Positions 47,930-60,999 of a stretch of 64,000 nucleotides of DNA are shown piece after piece (position 1 is the stretch's first letter; each line of letters starts with the position of its first letter). The position numbers and the translations under genes were made by a program. The stretch lies in the NCBI GenBank assembly GCA_016808115.1, contig JAEQBH010004678.1:310001-374000 (forward strand). Direction: 5' to 3'. Under the pieces are notes generated by a model. That model saw only the letters and a list, made by a program, of their open reading frames with translations, was not told the DNA's origin and ran no database searches. This DNA is from Tetrastigma voinierianum (taxonomy: Eukaryota > Streptophyta > Magnoliopsida > Vitales > Vitaceae).

Positions 47930-48560
47930 TAATGCTATGAGTGAAGAAATGCGGGTTTTTGAATGACAATGGTATGAACTGGTATAGTTACTCATTGGGA
48001 AGAAAGCCATTGGATACCCTTTGAGTTTTGTAGTTAAAGTTAATGTCACGGATGGTTCAGTTGCTCCGTTTGATAACTGACTTGCGGCTCAAGAAAGTAC
48101 ACCCGGACCTATGGCGTGGACTATTATGACACTTTTTCCTATTGCTAAGATGACATATCTTTGGCTTTTTATTTCACAGTTTGCCACTTATAATTGGGAT
48201 CTCAACCAACTTGATATTAAGATGTCTTTCTTTGTAAGACCGAGAGGTGTATATGGGCAGCCTCAGGGGTTTGTTGCTCTATGGGACTTAGGGAAGGTTA
48301 GTCATCTTTGGAAGACTTTGTATGGTTTGAAACAGAGTTCCCGTGTGTGGTTGGTAGATTGTGACGGTTGAAATTTAGGAATCACCAGAAAGTAAAAATT
48401 TGACTACTCCGTCTTCTATAGGAACTGTAGTTTATGTATCATTCTGTTGGTAGTGTATGTGAATGATATCGTTATCACTGGGAGCGACTCTAAAGGTATC
48501 TCATCTCTTAAGTTTTTTCTTTATAGTCAATTCCATACAAAGGACTTAGGGATCAACGGA
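47930..48560 (+). pseudogene. Copia F reverse transcriptase remnant
   Basis: NWDLNQLDIKMSFFV and TLYGLKQSSRVWLVD are in 48111-48371, and VVYVNDIVITGSDSKGISSL in 48447-48540. The active site reads YVND instead of YVDD. Small gaps and shifts break the frame. Confidence 0.78.
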
Positions 48561-50459
48561 ACTTGCCAGACACATTCAAGAGTTATGCGGCGACGCAAAT
48601 CTTCTTGTCTCGAAGGAAATATGTGCGATGCATTGTGGGAATTTGGAGAGTTGGGGGTAGAGCCATGCGGTTCCCTGAAATCGAGGCTTATGTATTAGAG
48701 GCAGGATTTGGGATCCGGGGATGTGAGAGGCTGATTGGGAGGCATCCCCATGCGTAACATATCGATAGTACTCGCTCATTCAGTGTTATGAAATCGAGTA
48801 TGTCTCCAGCTCCAACCTGACCATTGGGTAGTTGTAAAGCAAATTCTATATTGTGAAGCCTTTAGAAAGGAAGCCTTTAGAAACGAGAGTATTATAAATG
48901 ATCATGGAGGCATAACCACAATTGGAGTGTTTTATAGATATATTATCTAAACACCTTTCTTAAAGGAAGAAATAGTGAAAATAAGTAATATAGAAATGAG
49001 AAGTATTATGAAAATTTCTTTCAAATGAAATTCAATAAGGGCGTACTAAGGAAGCGAAGGGAGGATTTTCTTTCTTTGCTAGACCTTTCATATCTATCCT
49101 TAGAAGTAGAATGAGTAAGAAGCTCCGATTTGGATCGAAATGGACTATGGATCTTGATCGATTAGAGTGAGTCGAAGGAAGATAGAGATCTACTTCGAGT
49201 TCTTATGTAATTTGGTGGAAAACTAGCATCATGGAAAAGTAAGAAGCAAGGGGTTGTTTCCCGTTCGAGTGCAGAGTCTAAATATAGAGCAATGGTACGA
49301 TTAGGTATGTGAGATCATGTGACTTCATCAAGCTCTTGATCGGGAAGTCGGCATTAAGACACCGGTCAGTAAACTGGGTGTGATAATAGAGTTAGCAGCC
49401 GTATTCTTACAATCAGGTGTTAGTAAAGGCAGTAGCATGAGATAGATTGTCATTTTGTTGAAGTGAGAAAAATACAACTCGGCATGATTTACGGGATATA
49501 TAGCTTGGAGAAGCAAATTGGTGATATCTTATGTAAAGAGCACAATGGGGCTGAGTGATTATCTATCATAACAGAGTTGGACATGATTAATATCTATGCT
49601 TGACTTGAGGAGAATGTTATATAAATACACTTTATATTGAAAATTCTTTGAAAAATTCATTGATTTATCTCGAGGGTATAAATATAAGAATACATTATTA
49701 TTTATTTTTTGGACAGTCGATTAATCGATTAAATCCAATATAACTAATAAAAGGAAATAACCACTAGCTAATAAAAGGAAAGATAATCAATCAAATATTT
49801 ATTGATTTATGTGCCAGTCTCACCTGAGTTGGTGCGTATATAGCGAGCTCATCTTTTAACTTGAAAATGAAAGCAATAAAATGGTCGCTTAAGCAACGAA
49901 ACATGGGTCATTATATCTCACTTGTTGTTAGCTCTCTTGATGTAGGAATTGTTATATGACGAATCTAAGTTGTCCTTGATGTAAGTTCCTATGAAGCTCG
50001 ATAGTACTTGGTTATCATGTTATACTAGATTGTTTGCAATTTCAATAGTTGTTGAGTTATCACAAAAAAGCACCATTGGTTTCTTAGGACCAAATCAAAG
50101 CTCACTTAATAGAATTCTTAGCTTAAATGCGCTCTGTGAATTTGCATGATAGAAGAACATGATATTCATTTTGCCTTTGCTCAGTGAGACTACACTTTGT
50201 TTCTTACTCCTCAAGTCACACCCAAATTACACGAATGATATATATCTACGTGTACTTGAGCAATTTTGGATCCCTCTGAGTCAAAATGCAGTATATCCCT
50301 CGATGTCTAGATGTCCGTGTTTAGAGAACAAAATTCCTTTGCACAGAAGAGTTCAAATAAGCTAGGAGACGATTGACAACACTCATGTGTTGATTGCTTG
50401 GGTTATGCATGAATCGACTCACCACGCTAACTGCATAAGATATATCAGGTTTGGTGTGT

Positions 50460-51000
50460 GTTAGATATATCAAATTTCCTACTAGTCTCTAATACCTTTC
50501 TATTTGTTGGAATCTGATTAGGATAGATTGACATGTCGTGATTCACTTCAATAGGAGTATTTATAGGCTCACATGCAGAGTTACAAGTCTCAGTTAAAAG
50601 ATCTAGTGTATACTTTCATTGTGAGAGGAAAAGTTTGTGATTAAGGAGACGAGAAACCTTAGGTATAAGTATTTTAGAGTTCTAAGTCCTTCATTTCAAA
50701 TTCCTTGGCAATGACTTTGGAGCTTCTCTGCCTTTAGAGATGCTACACCGTAACAATCATGTCATCAACATAAACAATAAACAAAGTAATATCATTACAA
50801 ATCATCTTAAAAAGAAGCGTGATGTATTTACTTATTTATAACCAAAACCCTTAATTATAGCTCGACCTACCAAACCATGCATGATGACTACTTGGTCGTA
50901 TAAGGATTTCTTTAGTCTACACTTCCATCTTTTAGTTGTAAAATCTAGAGGAGGATCCATGTATGAGCCTCTTCTAACAAATCACCATGAAGAAAGACAT
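50460..51000 (-). pseudogene. Copia G reverse transcriptase remnant
   Basis: The minus strand shows NVFLHGD (about 50985-51005) and LFIVYVDDMIVTV (about 50750-50790), so YVDD is intact, but stops and shifts break the frame. A long spacer-like open frame (51453-51875) corresponds to the variable linker between integrase and RT. Confidence 0.65.
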
Positions 51001-52705
51001 TTTTTATGTTATTTGTTTTAATATTGAATCAAATTTATTCAGAGAGAGAGTGGCTATGGCGAGTGTGACTCTGTCTTGGCTGGGAGGCAGAGGAGATCTC
51101 TTGATAGTCAGTCCATAGGATTTGTGCATATCCGCCCCCAACAAGCAACTAACTTGGTATCACACATCCGATTGTCCCATCGACTTGCCTTCAGAAAACC
51201 CCACCACATCCCTGTCTTCTTTCCATGGGAAGCTCGGCCATCTCAATCTGATTTTAAGGAGAACCTTCATTTCTTCTACCATGAGATTTCCATGGGTCTC
51301 GAGGAAGCTTCTTGAAAATGACTAGGGAATGAACATAGAAGATAATGAAAATGAAGCAGATAAGCCTTAGATATAATGATGATAAGAGACAAGGGTCGAA
51401 ATAGTATAGACAACATTGGAGGATGGTTTAGAAATAGAAATCATGCAGTTCCTTATGATCTGAAGGGGATATGCCTCGTTGATGAAGCAGGATTCAAAGC
51501 AGTGGACTCATATGTTAAAGTTGAAGAATTTTGTACCTCATAATCAATCCTAGAAGAGTCATTCAATGGCATGGTAATATCAAAGAGAGGAGCATCCGAA
51601 CTTGGGGAGGGTACACCAGTGGTATCTTTGTTCTTTCTTGAATAGTGTTGTTGAAACAATCGATCTAGTATTTCTGTTGTTTCTTCGCATTCAGACTTCG
51701 GCTTTCGTGAATCATCTAATTCCAAGTCCTTCCCTTGCCAGAAATCCACCCTGCTTTTTTCTTGACACAAATTTTCCCTGTTCCTTGCTATTAATCTCCC
51801 ACGAGAAGAGGAACCGTATACATCCTTAGAAAAATAAGACTCGAAGCTCATTAGATTGAACATCCATAGAGACATAGTATTTCCTGTGAAGGAGGGGGTG
51901 GAAACATTTACTTAGCCCTTATGGAGATTCTGATAACCTAGAAAGACATTTAAGAGCACGAGGATCAAGTTTATCCCTTAAATGAGAATGAACATTAACA
52001 GATGCAGCCAAAAATCCTTGGATAGAGATTCAAAAAACTTTTTGGAATAGAGTGAAATGAGATGCTGATGGAGGGTGGCGTGATGCTGAGCGGGTTGGTT
52101 TGTTCAGTGGATCATGACTGGCGTGCTGACTCAGTTTGGGAGTGGCATATGTGGGCAGCAACGTGACTACTTCTAGACTCTTCAGCGGGTTTTTCATCAT
52201 TTATACTAATAGTAGCTGGTGTAAGTGTTTGATGAGATTTAATTTCTTGGACAAAGGAGCTGGGACAGTTTTGTTTCACATGACATTTTGTGAATGACTT
52301 TTTTGACGTGGGTTGTATTATGTGAGGTGGAGATATGTTAGTGTGTTTAGTTTGAATGAACATATGATTATTATGATATCAGAGTATCAGCATGTAGTAT
52401 TGAGATGATAAGACTCGACATCTCATGACTGTTTCGTAGCATGACTCCTGTGAGTCTCTGACTGATCTTGACTCACTCATTCTGCAAATCAGACATGACT
52501 CAACTAGCTCAAATCAAATGATCTTTATCATTGACTCTTGACATTGACATATAAATGTTGCTCTTTGTTTGACCACTACCATGTTGAAGCTTGTTTGACG
52601 AGCGAATCAATCATCTTGTTGTGATGCTTCAGTATGAACTTAGTAAGTGTGTTATAAATACCTCTATGGTATGACGTTTAATAAATATCATCCATTTGAA
52701 ACCGC

Positions 52706-52767
52706 CCTTAAATTTTGCCTTAAATTTTGCTTTAAATTTTGCATTCAAGTTTGCCTTAAAATTTTCC
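52706..52767 (+). repeat. 12-bp minisatellite
   Basis: Five head-to-tail copies of CCTTAAATTTTG or close variants, inside copia G. Confidence 0.8.
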
Positions 52768-52769
52768 TT

Positions 52770-53099
52770 GATGTAGTAAATATATATATTTTTTATCTAC
52801 CAAACTTTAATAATATCTGAAATATATTTTTGATATATGAATTATCTTTATATTTTTATAAATTTAAAAAAATTGTTATATTTTTATATATCTTTTTATT
52901 ATTGACAATTATGTATAAGATATGAATATTAAAATAAATTGTTCATGTACATTGTTGAATGCATTTTAATTAAATAATTTGTGATTTTAGGGTTTAATAT
53001 ATCTCATTTATCCTATCATAAAAATTATTATAATTTCCCTTTATTTTTTTATATTTATCCATTTACTTTTGTATGCTTAAATATATAATAATAATACTA

Positions 53100-53141
<42 letters not shown>

Positions 53142-53430
53142 ATACTATATACTATATTATAGTATAATTAAATATATCTAAATAAAATAAATAGAATTTT
53201 AAATACATTTAAATAAAATAAATAATTTATATTTATAGAATGATCAATTATTCATTATATTTATATATTTAAAATCGAAATATTAATATATACATTTAAA
53301 ATAACATATACTTATTTATCAAATTTTAAATTATAAACCATTTTTAATGAATTTTAAATAATTTATATTTTATTGATATTTATGTAAAAATATCATCGAT
53401 ATCATAGTTGGCAGATATTTTAATCCTTGG
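52770..53430. mobile_element. AT-rich segment ending in an Ac-like hAT terminus
   Basis: The right end reads GATATTTTAATCCTTG at 53414-53429. Its complement CAAGGATTAAAATATC matches the 1145 terminus CAGGGATGAAAATATC at 14 of 16 positions. ATATCATCGATATCAT lies just inside. No left terminus was recognised and there is no transposase, so this may be a truncated non-autonomous copy. Confidence 0.4.
53099..53143. repeat. (TA)n(TG)n compound microsatellite
   Basis: About ten TA units followed by about ten TG units. Confidence 0.95.
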
Positions 53431-53824
53431 CAGTTCTAGAAGTAAGGAAAAAATGGATGAGCCGTGTAATCTATAATATAATCTTTTCTCTATCGGACGT
53501 CTCCACTTGTTACTTACGAATGTGATCGGACTTTAGTTTGTAATTCCCTTGTCCACTTCAGTAATAAGACCCACATCTCTTTGCAATGCGTCGTTGTCTT
53601 CGTAAGATTGTCTTGAAACAATTTATAGAATGAAAGGTTATAGAGCAGTTTAGATTTTTGGTAATCTTGCTAGTGAAAGGAGATTATTAGAGGTTAGGTC
53701 TGAAGTAGGACAAGAATGACAAAGTGTAGAAGAAAATGAGGCATTTAGGATACTGAATTGAGCAGAGGGTCCAAGGCAACAACTTTGAACAACTTAATAG
53801 GTGAAGAATTGAAGAAATAGTAAT

Positions 53825-54060
53825 GGAGGATTACTAGTCATATGATCATTAGCTCCTGAATCAATAACCCAAGTGTTAGTGGTAGCAGAAATGAAAAACA
53901 AACTAGAATTACCTTATTCAAGAGATACCCGAGTCACATGAGAGCGGGAAAGATTGGAGGATTATCTATGACAGCAACTTGTGGAGATATTTTATTCTTA
54001 TTTTCAGCTTGCTTGAGTTTGAACCACTTTGGATAGCCATGCTTTTTCTAACAGACATCT
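53825..54060 (-). pseudogene. Copia G gag zinc knuckle and protease remnant
   Basis: CNNTRATEDVC then KKHGYPKWFKLK is the end of a CCHC knuckle with one stop, and TWVIDSGANDHMTSNPPL is the protease active-site segment with an intact DSG. Confidence 0.75.
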
Positions 54061-55260
54061 TCGGTAGCTCTTGTGTTGTTACAGTGAGTGAAAAAAGGAG
54101 AAAAATTGTTGGAAGGACGAATAGGAGGTGTTGACTGAGAGTTGTTCTTTTGGACGATGGGCGGAGTCTTAGTCGTTGATACCATGGTGAATTGTCACGC
54201 TCTTCCACGACAAACTTGTGGAGGTAGCGGGTCGACCGCTAACTTGATCTAGATTGTGATCAAGGCGAAATGAGGAATATATATAGAATTCTATCCTCGA
54301 CAATGCGTTTCCTCGGTTTCACCATTATCATTTGTACACTTCATATCATTGGAGCTCGATAATCAAGTTCCAAAAATATGAGTTCAATTCATTGTAATAT
54401 TCGAAGAGGATGGCCTCCTTGGCGTGATTGGAATGATTTGCTATCAGTTCATATACTTAAGAAGAATATGAGACATCAGGATAGCTGCCTTCGGCAACAT
54501 CTCATTTTGACATTCACACTACCTGAAAATGTACCCATCAGGTTGTTGGTGATGGAATTGATAGCCAACTTGACAGCGCGTATGACCTCCTTCATCATGA
54601 AAGCTTGAGTTTTGTTTTTCAGCGGGTGTAGCCTTATTCCTTCCTATAGTATATCCCTTATTCCTTACACCAAACAATGTGCATATCCATAATTTGAGAC
54701 CCAAACACAATAATTTGCACCATCAACTTGATAGAAATTGTTGGAAAGGAGTCTCATGAACAATCCTTTGTGATGGCTTCTTGCTATCGAGAAAATTCAC
54801 CTCGATTTTTTAGGACATGATTAGGGCGAGAGCAAGTGGAAAAAAAGAAGAAAGAAGAAAGAAGAAGGAAAGAGGCTAGGGTTCGACGAAAAACATGGAG
54901 TGGAAGGATTTCTTCCCATTAGCTACGATACCCAATTTAAAATTGGCTGATTAATTCATTTCATTTATCTAAGGGCATAAATAAGAGTACGTATTGTGAC
55001 TATTTTGGATAGTCAATCAGTCAATTAAATCAATCTCGCTAATAAAGGAAATAACCATTAGCTAATAAAAGGAAAGATAATCGACAAATATATCTTTGAT
55101 TTATATGTCAATTAGTTTAGCAACTTTATTAAAGGAAACTTGTCTTATGATTTGTAATCTATTAGGAAGGTTAAAATTATTCATATATATATGTCCTGAT
55201 TGGATCAATGAAATTCACAAGGAATTTTTCTCCCGATTCTCTCTTTGATTTATCTTTAGC

Positions 55261-58200
55261 CATTCTTCAAAAATGAGAAAAGAGTACATAGCATCGACTT
55301 TTCATCATTTTGAAGACTATCCTTCATCGAAAACATAAGATAGAAACATTTTAAGGCATTTGATTGTTTCTTTAGGGTATCGGAAAGACAACTCCCAAGC
55401 ATCACAGGAAGTTAGTGAATGTCTTTATTGAAATTGAAACGGTGAGTCAAGGCACGGCATAACACCTTATAGGCGTTAACCTTAACAGTCCACAGTATCA
55501 TGCAGTGTGTTACTGCCGACTGCAGCTTGGGGTGAAATTGTGCGACCTTTGGGTATTTGTGGGATAGCACGGTGGGTGATGCCTCGTTCGAGGTGTGGAC
55601 GGCCACTTTGGTCTAATAAGTATTAACCTGAGCGATGAATAATGGCATGGGGTGAGTAACAATCTTTAAAGCGCTTTATTTTGTTCGATGGGGGTGCTGC
55701 CTTTGCGAGCGCGTAAAGTTAATGAGTAGAGGAGAGTGTCGAACTAATTGTCTTCACTTTATGATCGTAGTCCAAAGAGTCTAATGAAGGTCAAAATGCT
55801 AGCAAGTTTAAGCGGAATGTGGTGAGAACACTCCAAAAGGTGTAGTTGGCTCATTGGTGAAACTTTTTCAAAGTTCAAGTTTTGAGTTTAAGTAGATCAA
55901 CTTGATTATCTTTAAGGAGATTGTCCTTGATCTTGAATGTAACTACGAGGAAGGGTTTTGGCCAGACCCTACACAAACTAGTTTAGAGCTAGAGTCCTTT
56001 CTGAAAGGTCAGTGTGTAAAACCAATCCCAATATAAGCTTTGACTTGTGATGTAGATAGGTAGGTCTCTGACAAATATGTTGATGGAGACCGCCACCTGA
56101 GCCATCTTCACCCTTTAAATAATCAGCTAATGACAATAAGCTCTCATTTGGTAGCACCTCTATGCTACTATTGAACCACATTTGGTATCCATCTCTGTCT
56201 GAATGCCAAAACTTATAATTACAATCCCTTTATAACTCCAAATACAACTAAGAAAAACAGGGTTTCTCCCTTCTGAAATTTTAAAATTTCCTATTCTTCA
56301 CAACAGCAAAATCATTCCACGAGTTCAAAGATAAGCTTAAGAAGCTGCCTCCTACATGCAAATATGGATGATATCTTTGAATCCCCCTCTAATTTCACTA
56401 TATAAAGATGGATTGTTACTTGTTAACATCACCCTACCCTCTGACATTTGTTGTAGCCATGAGAGTTGCTATCTAAGCAGCTAACTAGGGCCATGGTCTT
56501 CATGCACCTAACCACTGATTTAAGAATGAGGAGGTTAAAGGCGGAGTTATCATGATATAGAAGAGGAAGCAAACCTATGTTTTTCTTTTGATCAGAAACA
56601 AGAGATTTATTAAAAAGAACAGCGAGGCCTATGTTCTTTCCAAACCCTGATTGATGAAGCATACTTGGCGAGTCACCTCTGATTCTTCACTTGTTTTTTA
56701 CTTGGCCCCATCCATACCCCACCAAATATTTCATACTGAAAAGCTATTAGTTTAAGGTGTGTTTAAAATGGAATATCAAAAACTAGAAAAGAAATATCAT
56801 CAGTTTGTCAGAACCTTATCAAGTAAACCTCAAAAATAATATAATAAATACTCTTAACAAACAAATAATTATACAGAAAATATAGACATCATTTCTATGC
56901 ATCATACAAAACCCAGGAATAAGAAGGGTATGAGCTGAAAGATGGTTGAAGGAGGGAAGCAATAGAAGTCCACTTTTAGTTTTCTAGGTAGGAAATATCC
57001 GTAGCATATGAAAACAATTAATGAATGCTTGAGCAAAGCGGCAGCCAAAGCCACAAATGGGACCGAGAAAGAAAAGTATTTTCACAAAATCAATATGCAA
57101 CTCCCAATCCAAGAGACCATCTCTGTCTGATTATAAAGCAACTTGTACAAATCTCATAGACAAATTTATACTTATTTACTTATTAATCTACTAAAATCCC
57201 AAAGACAGGATTTTTCACTAACCAAACCCTGTTGATCGAAAGGAAAGTGAAGGGAAAAATGGACAAATTATTAAATTGAAACCTCAGTAGCCCAGGGATA
57301 TGAGTCAAACAACTATAATAGGTTTGTTTCTTAAGATAAAGTATTATCCTATTAATGTCCATAATCTAAACCACCTTTCTTATGGAACAAGAAGCCATGA
57401 GCTTTGAGGAGAGACAAATTGATATCCTTTATATTAAAGAAGAGCACACCAATGCATAAGCCCAAAATCATGTTAGTCAACAAAAGAAATGAAAAGAGTT
57501 TGAAGCTGTGTAACCTTATACTTTATATACAGAAGCATGCTTATACATGAAATAGAGATGGATTGAACAAGAAATGGAAAATTGTTGCATCATCCCATAT
57601 ATTTGGACCAAGAACAAGAAGATACTGGGTTATTCAACTAGAACAATTACTTTTGAAACTCCAGCTATATGGACTGCTCATTCACCAGTTCATATCGCCC
57701 TAACCTATTAAAGTATTCTGCCCCTTAGTAAATATGTGAATAATGCTCTGTGAGTGCCTCAAGATCATTTCTACTGAAGGGTGGAAGTGAAAATAATCCT
57801 GATCTCAATAACGAGTAAGAAATGAAACTACTCTGAGAAATAAATAATAGAATTAAAAGCAAATGAATATATAATAATAGTTTGGCAGGGATAATTTTTT
57901 AAATCTCTCTAGGAAAAACATGTGAATAATCATCACAAAGAGGGTGTCAAAAAATTATTTCAAGCGCGAGAGTTGAATGTGAGGGCCAGTACAATCTTAA
58001 ATAATAGAGATCTGTAAACTTATTAAGAAAAGAAGAAAGATCACAGTAAAAACGACCAAGCTCTGCCCAACTCAGCTTTGTAGTATTTGAATTTAATATG
58101 AATATAAGTAATAACTATTTTGTGCCTTCTCTAAATGGCTTCATTGCACACGTGAAGGAGTCAAAAATAAATCAAGCAAGGTCACTCATGTGGACTTAAA

Positions 58201-60740
58201 ATCAACAAATGAGGAATAGGTACAAAAGGTCTTAGACTGAGGACTCCTTGCATGTTAGCTCTGTCTGTGTTAAGCGACCAGCTCTTAAGAAACAAGCATA
58301 AGATTTGAGTTTAATATGAATATAAATACCATTTAACAAGATCAAAGTAACAACAGAGCCAAAACCCAAGCCCATTTTATTCTTCTGGTGAGCTGAGAAG
58401 ATCTAGAAAATCTGAACCTAAATGCCCTTCTTTTATAGAACAGATAGTTATAAAATGTTAACTGTCTAAGGATGAGGCAAAGATATCTCAAGAAAAAGCT
58501 TTCATACAGCAGAAGAAAATATACTATTTGAGGGAAAGAAAGAGAAAAGACCAAGGAAAAACAAACTCTCATTGTTATGAGCTCATTCTTCTCATGTGGC
58601 ACTCCTTATCAAATCCAATTTACACTCAAAATAATCATGTGTCATTACAAATGCTTATCTAAACTCTTTGAAAATGGTAGACAGAACCACAGACATTGAT
58701 CCCAAAATCACTGATGAAGAATATGACAACGTTCAAACGGATTATAAATGGAGAAAATAATATAATAATTATTATAGAAACAAAGAAATGAAATGAAAGC
58801 ATGCACCTATTTACAGTAAATATTCATATCCTACATACTGCATTTCTAAACTCTTTGAGTAGTTGGAAATATAGTATTAATACCTAATCACTGATGACTA
58901 AGACATTGCAAGGCAGGAATCTCAATGGAAACAATATACAGGACTCTCATTTAGGTTATCTGGCAACCTTGCAAGCCTCATAATAATAAACTCTGGTAGA
59001 AACCACAAAAATTATCAGCACAAATCCCACTAGCCATCATTTTACTTTCTGGTCTTTTAACAACCTTAGTGATGCAACAAGGCTTAGAAGCAAGGATGGT
59101 TGGAAGGAGAGACAAATCATTGCTAAAGTGAATCGAGCAAATGCCTACAGCAGAAAACATATAAAATTGTACCCCAAAACCAAATAACTGGAAGTTTTAC
59201 CTTAACATGTGTGGAAGAAATGGATAATAAAATCAAGGACATAAGGAGAACAAAGACCACTCATTGAAGAAATGTATATTTACCAATACCATAACACTAA
59301 ACAAAAAGGAAAATGAAAGCTTGTTTATTAGGTACCAAAGAATACTTACACTAATTTTAATGTTAAATAATAAAATGAAACATTAATAGTACAGCATTGT
59401 CACATTATCAAATTAGATAATATTTAGGAAATCTAAATGTATCTTGAGGCCAGGCAGTGATACTGGAGAAATATCCTGAAAGGAACCAAAGGATTCAAGA
59501 AAATCATCAAAAGAAAAATGAAGAAAATAGATATAAAACATGAGCAATAATTAAATTTAATTCAAAGCTCCAAACTAAAGCAAAAACACCATTCATTACA
59601 TATGTACCACAGTATTAACATACTAACAAACTCTAGATTTATTCTAGTGCCATATGTGCTAAATCTGAAAAACCTGAAGCTAACAATATAATAAGAAATC
59701 ATTTTCTAATAAGTAAAGAACTGAATATATTCATAGAAAGAGCCTGAGTAGCAACTCAAGGTGTACAAAGAAATAAGTACTGAACCTCAAGAAAAAAAGA
59801 ATACAGCAATCAAAAATACAATTGCCACCTCTAGACACCTCAAAAATAATATAAAATGGGGCTCTCAAGGCGCCCCAACGCACCTCAAAACCACCAAACT
59901 ACAAAGAGCCTGACGACAAACCTATTTCACCATAGGCACACCATCAATGAAACCAACTGCCATCAAGGACCATCTTAAACCAACTGGCATCAAAGAGACC
60001 ATCTTTAACACACACAGTATAATTAAAGCAAGGAAATATGCAAAAAGGAACTCTTCTAGTTCTGATGAACGATTCTTCAATAACTAAAAGTAGATTTTAT
60101 TTCTTGCCTTCAAACAGTCCAAAAAGGCATAAAGGTCAACATTGAAGCCTCCTTCCTCTTTTTACACACAAAGGCCATAAAAAAAAGAAGAAAGCTCCCA
60201 TAAACAATGTAATAATCAATGACATCAACTTCTTTAAGACAAAAATGGAACTCAAACATTAACTCCAAATAAAGAATGGGAAAAATGTAAAATTCTATAC
60301 AGTGGAGCTTGCTAATTGACAGAAGTCATTATCAATATAAGAAAGTAGGACACTTGTCCAACTATGGAAGAATGGAAAAGTAAGCATACCTGTGAACTAC
60401 CAAACTAATTATTTACAACATAATAACTATACTGTGTAACAATTTCTGGAAACTATTAAACATACTATTTGAATATAATATATTCAGTAAACAACGATTT
60501 TCCAAACACTAAATCAGATGTGTCAGTCACTCAATTAAAAGAATGATTGTCTATATCTTTCTCTCAGAGTATCTGAGGACTTTAAAATTTGAAGATGGTT
60601 GAAGCGAGGAATAAATGGGCTAGCATACAATGAGTTGAGAACCTGAAACAGAAGCTTTTATAGAACATTAAGTCTCATATAGAGCACTAAAATCTCTGAA
60701 TGAAGAAGCAAAGCCACAGTTCATAATTTGGGCCTCTAAC
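55261..60740. other. Gene-free stretch to the right of the copia island
   Basis: No continuous gene is recognisable over 5.5 kb. 55380-55900 has a more even base composition and may be decayed retroelement sequence that I cannot classify. The remainder is AT-rich and could be intron or intergenic DNA. One cysteine-patterned open segment is listed separately. Confidence 0.5.
56440..56530 (-). other. Possible exon with twin-cysteine pattern
   Basis: The minus strand reads CMKTMALVSCLDSNSHGYNKC, a C-x8-C ... C-x10-C pattern reminiscent of the CHCH domains of small mitochondrial intermembrane-space proteins such as COX23-like factors. A candidate acceptor (AAATCAG) and donor (GGTAGG) flank it. 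I found no neighbouring exon, and the canonical spacing is C-x9-C, so chance is quite possible. Confidence 0.2.
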
Positions 60741-60744
60741 CTGA

Positions 60745-60815
60745 AGCACCAGGACAGGATACGGCCACGGAGATACGACACGGCGGGACACGGGGACACG
60801 GCAAATTCAAGAGAG
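60745..60815. repeat. Degenerate GACACGG repeat, likely 3' end of the hAT element
   Basis: Several copies of GGACACGG or GATACGG/GACACGGC variants in about 70 bp. CG-rich arrays of this kind lie near the ends of some plant hAT elements (recalled, not checked). It lies just beyond the 3' side of the minus-strand transposase remnant. Confidence 0.4.
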
Positions 60816-60999
60816 CAGGATCAGTTCTGGCAGGACACACAAACTAGCAAGACTAAAATAAAAATAATTATTCTTACAGAAATATTGTCCTTAAAAGCAA
60901 TTTAGATAAATAAAAAACAAGTGCTCAAACAAACATTGTTCTTACAAATATTAAAAGAAACATACATAAAGTAATACTAAAACTAAATACTATAGCATT

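Larger units (their letters stand above)
49640..55115 (-). mobile_element. Ty1/copia retrotransposon G, inserted in the right LTR of copia F
   Basis: Similar terminal blocks at about 49640-49820 and 54935-55115 share AATAAAAGGAAAGATAATC, GGAAATAACCA and GGGCATAAATA / GGGTATAAATA. A degenerate primer site GCTACGATACC lies near 54922. Minus-strand remnants are gag zinc knuckle (about 54010-54060), protease (53825-53890), integrase C-terminal part (about 51915-52020) and RT (about 50460-51000). The exact ends and target duplication are unclear. The integrase core is replaced by AT-rich DNA that includes a hAT-like end. Confidence 0.7.
40016..55260 (+). mobile_element. Ty1/copia retrotransposon F, interrupted by a hAT element and copia G
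   Basis: The left LTR is 40016-40189, followed by a degenerate primer site TGGTGCATCGAGC at 40190. The right LTR begins at 49615 after the purine-rich GAGGAGAA, is broken at about 49640 and resumes at about 55116-55260; the halves share AGGAAACTTGTCTT and GGATCAATGAAATTCACAAG with the left LTR. Plus-strand domains are gag with zinc knuckle (41296-41344), protease (41541-41580), integrase (about 41940-42580), RT (about 47930-48560) and RNase H (49200-49610). The hAT element separates integrase and RT. No clean target duplication was found. Confidence 0.8.

Noticed and set aside
24735..55260. Integrated plant pararetrovirus
   Set aside because: The gene order integrase before RT, short LTRs and initiator-tRNA primer sites are those of Ty1/copia; no movement or coat protein region was recognised.
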